A stretch of DNA of 10,717 nt from JAALKW01 sp033791145 (GTDB lineage Bacteria; Pseudomonadota; Gammaproteobacteria; Legionellales; Legionellaceae). The DNA is taken from positions 1 to 10,717 of the forward strand of contig JASJHH010000178.1 of assembly GCA_033791145.1 (NCBI GenBank). Direction: 5' to 3'. Made by a program: the position numbers and the translations under genes. Below are positions 4,694-10,717 of the stretch, piece after piece (within the stretch, counting starts at the first letter, position 1; each line of letters starts with the position of its first letter). Under the pieces are notes generated by a model. It saw only the letters and a program-made list of their open reading frames with translations, was not told the DNA's origin and ran no database searches.

Positions 4694-6979
4694 TTATATA
4701 ACATGACCTGCATTCAAGCCTAACTCAGGCTCATCGTTCTCTGATGACGCTGTGGGTTTGGGTTTGCAGCACGCACTTAAACCCGCTTTAGGCTCAAAAG
4801 AAACCGGTGGCACTGTAGCATTCAAACCCGCTACTGGTTTTTTTATTTCAATGCCGGGCTCTGCTTCACACTTAAATCGATAAATATTCGCGAGCGTTAA
4901 AATCGTTTGAACAACCATTAAGGCAGGCCAGACAGCAGGATTTAATACCATGCCGAGTCCAAATAATAATACCGTTGGCGCTAAAATAGTTAAGGCACTA
5001 TAAATAATATTAAACCCTATATTTTGATTAATATTTGAGGTTGTTTTTCGTGCAATCTTAAGTAAATCAAGTATCGGTAAGAGCGACTCAGTTTCTAATA
5101 CAGCGGATGCACACCCTTGTATTCCCTCATGCCCTACTTTATGCCCAACGGATACACCTACATCAGCCCCTGCAAGCATTTGCGCATCATTCATGCCATC
5201 ACCAACCGTCAGCACACACTTGCCATCAGCACGAAGCGCATCCAGTTTATCTTTTTTATCTTGAGGGTTACAACCTGAATAAATCTTTACTTTATCTTGT
5301 ATTCCTAAAGATTTGATATGCTGCATTGCTGTGTCTTTATCTGTTCCCGTACAAACATAAACAGGTATATTTTGTTTATCAAGCATGTTAATTACGTCTA
5401 CAGCACCCGGTCTGGCTTTATTTGCAAAGGTAAGATGACCTTGAAACTCGCCATTTTTAACACAATAAACGCGCGTTTCAAACTCACCCAACCTAAGATC
5501 TAAATCTTTAACACCCAGCCTGTTCATCATATCTTGGTTGCCTAGCGCATAGGTATCTTCACCGAGTTTTATCTGAATGCCGCCCTGTATTTGCTTATCT
5601 AATAATTCGGGCTTAGCACCTTCAGGATGCACATACGAAGACATATTTTTTGCTGCTTCTCGAATCGCGCATGCAAGACGATGCTCCTGGTCTTGCTCAA
5701 GATAAGCCATCAAAGGCAATAGCGCTAATAGCTCTTTGGTACTTGCCGCATCAACTAATTGGGGTGAGCCTAAGGTCAATGTGCCGTTTAAGTCAAGCAT
5801 CACGCGATTAACTTTGGCTGCCTTCTCAAGACTTTCAGAATCACGAACCAACATGCCTTTTTCGCTTATTTTTTTTATGCCTACTTGCGTCACCAAGGGC
5901 TCAATGAGCCCCAAAGTACATGGGCACGCGGCCAAAAGCACACTCACGGCACATTGAATGGCAATCAACCAAGAGCTAAAATAAAGCCCACCCACAAGAC
6001 CAGATAGCAAAGCAACACCAAACACGATAGGCACAAAAAGATTTAACCAATAGGCCATGCTGGTGTTTTTGTTTTTTTCTGATGTAGGCATTAAATTTGA
6101 TTTTAAAACGGCTTTGTCTTGCTCGACTAAAAACGAATTTTGTGCTGTTTCTGTTGCTTTAAATATTAAAGGCCCGTCTAATACAGAGATAATTTTAGTG
6201 CCAGCAACATATGGTTTTCCAGGCACCATATCCACGCTAACATCATCTTCTCCTGTTTGACACGAAAGGCAGAGTTTCGCTTTCCCCGACAAAAATATGC
6301 CATTCACGGGTAAAATATTATTGCCAGGCTTGGCAGATAAATTTAATTTATCGCCTACTTGAATCGCGTCGGCTTGAACACTGTCTTGAAAGCGTTTTAC
6401 TTTTGGCAGCTTTTCAATAAAAGCTTCTCTGATGGCAATGCCTACATGACGAAAGCCAAACACCAAGAGCCCGACTTCAAACATCATCGGTAAACCAGGA
6501 ACAAATAATGCAGTCAGTGATACAGCTATAATCACAAGCGTGCTCATCGCTAAAAGCGAGTCCATGCCTAAAGTGCCCTGCCTGAACTCATGATATGCAC
6601 TACGATAAAAAGGCCAACCCAAATAGCCGGTTAATGCGGTACTAAAAATGCCTAATGCGGCTAATGCACTGAATGGCATTGTGATTAAGAACAACGGTAA
6701 GAGCAATACAACAACGCCTGAAAAAAGGCTAAAGCCAGCTAACAGCGCATGCGGCTTAGATATATCAAAGCCTGCTTCTTTTAATATTGGAATAACGAGC
6801 TTATCAAGTGCTTTTTTATCTATTTTATCTTCAAACTGAAAGATTAATTTTTGATTGGGAACATCAACATCAATCATATTATCTGTGAATGAAAGCTTAT
6901 AAAGCGGCGTTTTTATTTTTTTAGCGCAACTAGTGCAAGTTATGCCAGGTATATCATAAGTATAAATATGGGGCGACAT
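4694..6979 (-). CDS. Divergent P1B-type heavy-metal-transporting ATPase
   Basis: 761-residue inner-membrane protein of the CopA/ZntA class. Order: one heavy-metal-associated domain at about 8-72 with metal-binding CTSC (15-18); four hydrophobic segments between 80 and 180; actuator domain with TGED (242-245); transmembrane segments 5-6 (about 310-355) with CPC (352-354); phosphorylation loop; nucleotide domain; hinge GDGMND (593-598); two final membrane segments (about 651-700). CPC and the phosphorylated Asp396 are kept, but DKTGT reads DLNGT, TGD reads TGT (544-546), the usual His-Pro pair reads HR (433-434) and the DES before TGE reads LSC. The last helices lack the usual Cu(I) YN and MSSS pattern, so the metal is uncertain. 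A 58-residue tail has Cys-Cys (737-738) and three GL(N/S)A motifs. The gene starts 18 bp after the SPOR gene, probably in one operon with argS. Confidence 0.88.
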   Translation of the reverse strand: MSPHIYTYDIPGITCTSCAKKIKTPLYKLSFTDNMIDVDVPNQKLIFQFEDKIDKKALDKLVIPILKEAGFDISKPHALLAGFSLFSGVVVLLLPLFLITMPFSALAALGIFSTALTGYLGWPFYRSAYHEFRQGTLGMDSLLAMSTLVIIAVSLTALFVPGLPMMFEVGLLVFGFRHVGIAIREAFIEKLPKVKRFQDSVQADAIQVGDKLNLSAKPGNNILPVNGIFLSGKAKLCLSCQTGEDDVSVDMVPGKPYVAGTKIISVLDGPLIFKATETAQNSFLVEQDKAVLKSNLMPTSEKNKNTSMAYWLNLFVPIVFGVALLSGLVGGLYFSSWLIAIQCAVSVLLAACPCTLGLIEPLVTQVGIKKISEKGMLVRDSESLEKAAKVNRVMLDLNGTLTLGSPQLVDAASTKELLALLPLMAYLEQDQEHRLACAIREAAKNMSSYVHPEGAKPELLDKQIQGGIQIKLGEDTYALGNQDMMNRLGVKDLDLRLGEFETRVYCVKNGEFQGHLTFANKARPGAVDVINMLDKQNIPVYVCTGTDKDTAMQHIKSLGIQDKVKIYSGCNPQDKKDKLDALRADGKCVLTVGDGMNDAQMLAGADVGVSVGHKVGHEGIQGCASAVLETESLLPILDLLKIARKTTSNINQNIGFNIIYSALTILAPTVLLFGLGMVLNPAVWPALMVVQTILTLANIYRFKCEAEPGIEIKKPVAGLNATVPPVSFEPKAGLSACCKPKPTASSENDEPELGLNAGHVI

Positions 6980-6997
6980 CTAAAAACACTCTACAAC

Positions 6998-7621
6998 TTA
7001 TGCATCCATTCTTCTAATAATGCCAGAAACATGCTCACTTTGAGCGATACTAGCTTGAATTTTTTCTGCTGTTTGGCGAGAAACAAACGGCCCCATCACC
7101 ACACGGTGCCAAACGCCACCTTGTTGGGTGATAGATTTAATACTTGCATCAAACCCTCTCAAGATTAAAGCAGCTTTCATTTGCTCAGCATCTTCTTGCC
7201 GTTGAAACGAGGCCAGCTGTACCATATAGGTGTGTTTTGAAGTGGGTGACGTGGGTTCAGATAGTTTAGATGCTTTCGCTATCTCAGGCGTTTTAGTTTT
7301 ATCTGGTAATTGAATGGGTATCACTGCAGCTGCAACCACAGGTATAGGCTTTGCTACGCCTTTTTCTTGGGTCAATAGCGTATAAAATTCAAATTTAGGC
7401 TTAGGAAGCACTGCGGCGGCTGTTGTTGGCGTCGGTTGAAATACCCCGGGTTTTGGTTCAAAAAACGTTTTTAATGCAACAGGAGAATAAAAGCATGCCA
7501 ATGCATAGCCACCTAAAAATGCGAGAAAAATTCCCATAAAAAAACGCTTATTTGATGGGCGACGGGCCACTGCACCGGGCGGCCTTCGGGTATTACTTTT
7601 TTTATTTGGATAATTCGCCAT
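6998..7621 (-). CDS. SPOR-domain inner-membrane protein (FtsN-like)
   Basis: 207-residue bitopic membrane protein expected to bind denuded septal peptidoglycan. Residues 1-27 are basic and cytoplasmic (NKKSNTRRPPG, RRPSNKR). Residues 28-47 form one transmembrane helix. Residues 50-128 are a Pro/Ala/Thr-rich periplasmic linker including KFEFYTLLTQ, a motif seen in gammaproteobacterial SPOR proteins encoded next to argS. Residues 130-207 are the SPOR domain (YMVQLASFQRQEDAEQMKAA, then GVWHRVVMGPF). The frame is open upstream to 7711, but that stretch lies in argS. The ATG at 7621 shares one base with the argS stop (TGATG), indicating translational coupling. FtsN itself is possible, but FtsN-like is as far as the sequence goes. 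Confidence 0.9.
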   Translation of the reverse strand: MANYPNKKSNTRRPPGAVARRPSNKRFFMGIFLAFLGGYALACFYSPVALKTFFEPKPGVFQPTPTTAAAVLPKPKFEFYTLLTQEKGVAKPIPVVAAAVIPIQLPDKTKTPEIAKASKLSEPTSPTSKHTYMVQLASFQRQEDAEQMKAALILRGFDASIKSITQQGGVWHRVVMGPFVSRQTAEKIQASIAQSEHVSGIIRRMDA

Positions 7622-9384
7622 CACATACTCTCTGGGGCAGAAACACCAAGCAGTTGAAGCCCGTTTTTTAAAACCTCGCGTACTGCAAACACCAAGGTTA
7701 ATCGCGAACACCGGAGCGCTTCCTGCTCACACAATAATGCAATAGCATTATAGTAGGCATGAAGCGCATTCGCCAGCTCTCGCAGATAATAAGCAATTTG
7801 ATGCGGCTCACAAGCCTTCGCTGCACCTTCAATCACATCAGGGTAACGTAGCAGCTGCGTGAGTAAAGCCACTTCATGCTCATCCGTTAGCAATGCTGCA
7901 TGCTTCAACCCTGTTTGTTTATCAAAAGACATACTGCGTGCCCGAAGTTGCCGAAAGACACTGCAAATTCTTGCATGCGCGTATTGAATATAATACACAG
8001 GGTTATCTCGCGATTCAGATTTTGCTAAATCTAAATCAAAATCCATATGCTGCTCAGGCTTTCGCATCACATAAAAAAAGCGCGCGGCATCGTTGCCTAC
8101 TTCTTCACGCAGTTCACGTAGCGTCACAAACGAACCACTACGAGTCGACATTTGAACCCGTGTTCCTGCACGATACAAAATTGCAAATTGCACCATAAAA
8201 ACATGTAGTGCATCTTCGTTATGCCCCAGTGCCGTCACTGCCGCCTTAAGCCTTGGAATATAACCGTGATGGTCCGCGCCAAATAAGTCCATGACGATAT
8301 CAAAGCCACGTTCATACTTATCCCAATGATACGCAACATCCGATGCAAAATACGTCGGCTGACCATTTTCTCGAACCAAAACTCTATCTTTTTCATCGCC
8401 AAAATCGGTCGCACGGAACCAAATAGCACCTTCAGATTCAAACGTATAGCCTGCTTTTTTTAGTGCTTCAATGCCTTGTTTGATTGCGCCTGAATCTAAT
8501 AAACTGCGCTCAGAAAACCAATTTTTATATGCAACACCAAATTCAGACAAATCTTCTTTAATATCAGATAAAACAAAATCTAAGGCACTTTGATGAAATA
8601 ATAAGAATCCTGCCTCACCCAGTAATTGCTTGGCTTGATTAATTAATGCATCGATATATTTTTCTTTATCGCCACCGTCCGGTTCATCTTTTGGTAAATC
8701 TTTTGTAATTAAATCCCAGGCATGAAGATATTGATTGATATGCTGCTGATAAAGCAGCTCAGCAATGGTAATGACATAGTCGCCTTTATAGGCATTGGCT
8801 GGAAAAATAGTCGCCTCGCCTGCACAGGCTAAATAACGCAGCCATACACTTACGGCTAAAATATCCATTTGCCGGCCAGCGTCGTTTACATAATACTCGC
8901 GTGTCACAGCATAACCCGCTTTCTCAAGTAAATTTGCAAGGCTCGCACCAAACGCCGCACTACGACCATGGCCTACATGTAGAGGCCCAGTTGGATTTGC
9001 TGATACGTATTCAAGCAAAACACGTTGCCCTGCTCCAGTCGTACTTTGACCGTAAGCATCGCCTTCACGAAACACGCGGTCTAAAACAAACGAGGCACGC
9101 GAGTCTTCATTCATAAAAAAATTAATAAACCCAGGCGCTGCAATTTCAGCAAGCTTTAATAAATCATGTTTCGGCAATGCGGCTACGATTTTTTCAGCGA
9201 GCACTATAGGCGACATACGCGCAGGCTTTGCAAGCATAAGCGCAAGATTCGTTGCAAAATCACCATGCTTTTTATCTTTGGCTAAATCAACTTTTATGAT
9301 AACTGCTGTGTCTTCAGGCAGCACACCTGATGCTTTTAAGTTATCTAAGGCTTGCTTTAAAAGCGTTTCAATAATTGCTTTCAT
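7621..9384 (-). CDS. argS: Arginyl-tRNA synthetase
   Basis: Charges tRNA-Arg with arginine; cytosolic class I synthetase. 587 residues from the chosen start, against about 577 in E. coli. It has an N-terminal additional domain (1-110), the HIGH-like HVGH (136-139) after EYVSANPTGPL, the family-typical QMSTRSG (411-417) in place of KMSKS, and an all-helical anticodon-binding domain with LANALHAYYN and the C-terminal LLGVSAPESM. The frame is open to an ATG at 9429. I prefer the ATG at 9384 because it gives the usual ArgS beginning (MKAIIETLLKQALDNL); neither ATG has a strong ribosome binding site. It is the first gene of the predicted argS-SPOR-ATPase operon and is divergent from the rhodanese gene. 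Confidence 0.97.
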   Translation of the reverse strand: MKAIIETLLKQALDNLKASGVLPEDTAVIIKVDLAKDKKHGDFATNLALMLAKPARMSPIVLAEKIVAALPKHDLLKLAEIAAPGFINFFMNEDSRASFVLDRVFREGDAYGQSTTGAGQRVLLEYVSANPTGPLHVGHGRSAAFGASLANLLEKAGYAVTREYYVNDAGRQMDILAVSVWLRYLACAGEATIFPANAYKGDYVITIAELLYQQHINQYLHAWDLITKDLPKDEPDGGDKEKYIDALINQAKQLLGEAGFLLFHQSALDFVLSDIKEDLSEFGVAYKNWFSERSLLDSGAIKQGIEALKKAGYTFESEGAIWFRATDFGDEKDRVLVRENGQPTYFASDVAYHWDKYERGFDIVMDLFGADHHGYIPRLKAAVTALGHNEDALHVFMVQFAILYRAGTRVQMSTRSGSFVTLRELREEVGNDAARFFYVMRKPEQHMDFDLDLAKSESRDNPVYYIQYAHARICSVFRQLRARSMSFDKQTGLKHAALLTDEHEVALLTQLLRYPDVIEGAAKACEPHQIAYYLRELANALHAYYNAIALLCEQEALRCSRLTLVFAVREVLKNGLQLLGVSAPESM

Positions 9385-9452
9385 AAATTTACGTCTTGAT
9401 CTCAAAAGATCTATTATGCGCTTTTTCATGCCGACTTAAAAGGCATAGATAC

Positions 9453-9481
9453 TTGCCTTATTGATTAAATCTCGGGATAAT
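9453..9481 (+). promoter_or_regulatory. Candidate promoter of the yibN-secB-gpsA operon
   Basis: TTGCCT (9453-9458, 4 of 6) and GATAAT (9476-9481, 5 of 6) are separated by exactly 17 bp. The leader to the rhodanese ATG at 9533 would be about 45 nt. It overlaps the predicted argS promoter on the other strand face to face, so the two may interfere. Confidence 0.5.
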
Positions 9482-9493
9482 CCCGAGGTTCAA
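9464..9493 (-). promoter_or_regulatory. Candidate argS promoter
   Basis: On the minus strand TTGAAC (9488-9493, 4 of 6) and TTTAAT (9464-9469, 5 of 6) are separated by 18 bp. The 17-bp palindrome fills the spacer. Transcription would start near 9457, giving a leader of about 73 nt to the ATG at 9384. A second -10-like CATAAT (9413-9418) lies closer to the gene but has no good -35 box. Confidence 0.4.
9471..9487. promoter_or_regulatory. 17-bp perfect palindrome between argS and yibN, candidate operator
   Basis: CTCGGGAT-A-ATCCCGAG, 8-bp arms around a central A, unusually GC-rich for this intergenic region. It covers the -10 box of the predicted plus-strand promoter and the spacer of the predicted minus-strand promoter. 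No T-run follows on either strand, so it does not look like a terminator. The binding protein is unknown. Confidence 0.6.
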
Positions 9494-9532
9494 GCTAATC
9501 ATATATATAATCACATATTATTTAGGTGCTCT

Positions 9533-9991
9533 ATGGAAAAACAACTGCTTAATTTTATCGGCAATCATTGGACGTTATGGCTCGCTTTTTTTTGCGTATT
9601 GGCTTTAGTGCTGCTGAACGAACGCATCATGCAAAAACAAGGCCCAAAAAATCTCTCACCTAATGCTGCTATTAATGCTATTAATCACGACAAAGCGATT
9701 GTGATTGATATGCGCGATACAGACACTTTTCGTCAGAGCCATATTGTGAATGCCAAAAACATTCCTCAGGCGAGCATTGAGAAACTTGAAAAATATAAAG
9801 ACAAACTTTTTATTTTAATTTGTGCGCGTGGTTTACAGTCGTCCCCACTTGCTATTAAATTACGTAAACAAGGTTTCAACGATGTGATGGTTTTAACCGG
9901 CGGCATTGCAGCCTGGAAAGCAGCAAGCCTGCCTTTAATTAATGCCAAAAAAGAAACAAAAAAAGCATTGAAGAATAAAGCTAAAAAATAA
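9533..9991 (+). CDS. yibN: Membrane-anchored rhodanese-like sulfurtransferase (YibN family)
   Basis: 152-residue protein with an N-terminal membrane anchor (residues 13-30) and a single cytoplasmic rhodanese domain (about 43-135). The active-site loop is C97-ARGLQS, the CxxGxxS pattern of single-domain rhodaneses, followed by VMVLTGGIAAWKAASLPL. The C-terminal 15 residues are very Lys-rich. The ATG at 9533 is preceded by AGGTG (9524-9528); the frame stays open upstream to 9461, but that would put the start inside the predicted promoter. It stands at the head of yibN-secB-gpsA as in enteric bacteria, where grxC normally lies between yibN and secB; here only 31 bp separate them. The natural sulfur acceptor is unknown. 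Confidence 0.9.
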   Translation: MEKQLLNFIGNHWTLWLAFFCVLALVLLNERIMQKQGPKNLSPNAAINAINHDKAIVIDMRDTDTFRQSHIVNAKNIPQASIEKLEKYKDKLFILICARGLQSSPLAIKLRKQGFNDVMVLTGGIAAWKAASLPLINAKKETKKALKNKAKK

Positions 9992-10022
9992 TTTAAAAAT
10001 CTAAATAGGATAAATATTTACC

Positions 10023-10514
10023 ATGGATAATCAAGACAATACAAACAAAGCCCCTGAAACAAAAGATAACGAAACACAATTTGTGATTCAACGCGTTTAT
10101 GTTAAAAACTTGTCGTTTGAAACCACAAACACACCTAACATTTTTCAAGAAGAATGGACGCCTGATTTAACGCTTGATTTAAATACCACCCATACAGTAC
10201 TTGATGATAACGGTTCTTTTGAAGTCGTCTTAACCGTTACAGCTACGGTTAAAAACAAAGAAACCACCGCTTTTTTAATCGAAGTGCAACAAGCCGGTAT
10301 TTTTACAATAACAGGCACTGAAGACGCTCAACTCGATCATCTTTTAGGAAGTTTTTGCCCAAGCTTGTTATTTCCTTACGCACGTGAAGCTATCTCAAGC
10401 GAAGTGGTTCGCGGCAGCTTTCCACAACTGGTACTCGCACCCATTAATTTTGATGCGATTTACATGCAACAGCAACAAGCAGCTAACCAAGCTGAAGAAG
10501 AAACATCACACTAA
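10023..10514 (+). CDS. secB: Protein-export chaperone SecB
   Basis: Cytosolic tetrameric chaperone that holds precursor proteins unfolded and delivers them to SecA. 163 residues, against 155 in E. coli. After a polar N-terminal tail (1-18) come FVIQRVYVKNLSFET, the first conserved strand; FQEEWTPDLTLDLNT; FLIEVQQAGIFTI; and the strongly conserved block from LLGSFCPSLLFPYARE through FPQLVLAPINFDAIY. The C-terminus is Gln-rich (QQQQAANQ). AGGA lies upstream at a rather long 12-nt spacing. The gene follows yibN and precedes gpsA by 17 bp, the usual gammaproteobacterial order. Confidence 0.97.
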   Translation: MDNQDNTNKAPETKDNETQFVIQRVYVKNLSFETTNTPNIFQEEWTPDLTLDLNTTHTVLDDNGSFEVVLTVTATVKNKETTAFLIEVQQAGIFTITGTEDAQLDHLLGSFCPSLLFPYAREAISSEVVRGSFPQLVLAPINFDAIYMQQQQAANQAEEETSH

Positions 10515-10531
10515 ACCTTGAGCAATCAATC

Positions 10532-10717
10532 ATGAGTGAGCCAATATTTGCAGTTTTAGGGGCAGGTTCATGGGGAACAGCCGTTGCCATGCATCTTGCT
10601 ATGCGTGGACAGCGGGTGTACTTGTGGGGACGTGATGGAAATCACGTCCATGACATGGCAAAAACACGAGAAAACACGCGTTATTTGCCCGGTATTGCCT
10701 TTCCTGATTCGCTCACA
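10532..10717 (+). CDS. gpsA: NAD(P)H-dependent glycerol-3-phosphate dehydrogenase, 5' end only
   Basis: Reduces dihydroxyacetone phosphate to sn-glycerol 3-phosphate for phospholipid synthesis; cytosolic. The first 62 codons are visible, starting MSEPIFAVLGAGSWGTAVAM, which contains the nucleotide-binding GxGxxG-like GAGSWG of the family, followed by GQRVYLWGRD (end of the second Rossmann strand), ENTRYLPG and FPDSL. The frame is open to the window edge. A GAG about 9 nt upstream is a modest ribosome binding site. It is probably co-transcribed with secB. Confidence 0.96.
   Translation, partial: MSEPIFAVLGAGSWGTAVAMHLAMRGQRVYLWGRDGNHVHDMAKTRENTRYLPGIAFPDSLT

Noticed and set aside
5107..5503. 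Two plus-strand open frames antisense to the ATPase gene
   Set aside because: They resemble no known protein and lie within a clearly coding minus-strand gene; such frames are expected by chance in AT-rich DNA.
7622..7711. N-terminal extension of the SPOR protein
   Set aside because: It would lie entirely inside argS and gives a Cys-rich sequence unlike SPOR proteins. The ATG at 7621, coupled to the argS stop, is better.
9481..9495. GGTTCAAG-like string after the palindrome as a tRNA T-arm remnant
   Set aside because: No acceptor stem, anticodon arm or other tRNA element could be matched around it; the palindrome is better explained as a promoter-associated dyad.

Overview
The window looks like chromosomal backbone of an AT-rich gammaproteobacterium. 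The main evidence is the run yibN-like rhodanese, secB, gpsA, and the argS gene followed directly by a SPOR-domain cell-division protein; both arrangements are common in Gammaproteobacteria. The low GC content, tight packing, loss of grxC from the usual yibN-grxC-secB-gpsA order, and a tandem pair of unrecognised membrane-hairpin proteins suggest a host- or protist-associated lineage such as Legionellales. That placement is inference, not shown by the sequence.

Layout: (1) 1-1025 (+), the 3' part of a class II DAHP synthase (shikimate pathway entry), cut by the window edge. (2) 1012-1725 (-), a toxin-first HigBA-type toxin-antitoxin module. Its promoter sits just after the hemE stop codon and carries two tandem 16-bp palindromes. 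(3) 1738-2784 (-), hemE (haem synthesis), divergent from folB (2873-3214, +; folate synthesis). (4) 3283-4691 (+), two tandem paralogous genes of unknown function. Each has a soluble, probably helical N-terminal half and a C-terminal two-segment hydrophobic hairpin. The N-terminal halves have diverged strongly, while the hairpin-coding DNA is about 96% identical over 168 bp. The first copy also has a 6 x 12-bp tandem repeat coding for a flexible linker. (5) 4694-9384 (-), an apparent operon argS, SPOR protein, P1B-type heavy-metal ATPase; the ATPase has several degenerate signature motifs. (6) 9533-10717 (+), membrane-anchored rhodanese (YibN-like), secB, and the 5' end of gpsA.

The housekeeping genes belong to several pathways: aromatic amino acid, haem, folate, arginyl-tRNA, protein export and glycerolipid synthesis. 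The accessory parts are the HigBA module, the paralogous hairpin proteins and possibly the divergent ATPase. The most unusual items are the hairpin paralog pair with its homogenised 3' ends, the altered catalytic motifs of the ATPase, the tandem HigBA operator, and a 17-bp palindrome lying where face-to-face argS and yibN promoters are predicted to overlap. No RNA gene, insertion sequence, CRISPR array or convincing intrinsic terminator was seen. No gene-free stretch exceeds 300 bases; the longest, 9385-9532, is described under the promoters and palindrome there.
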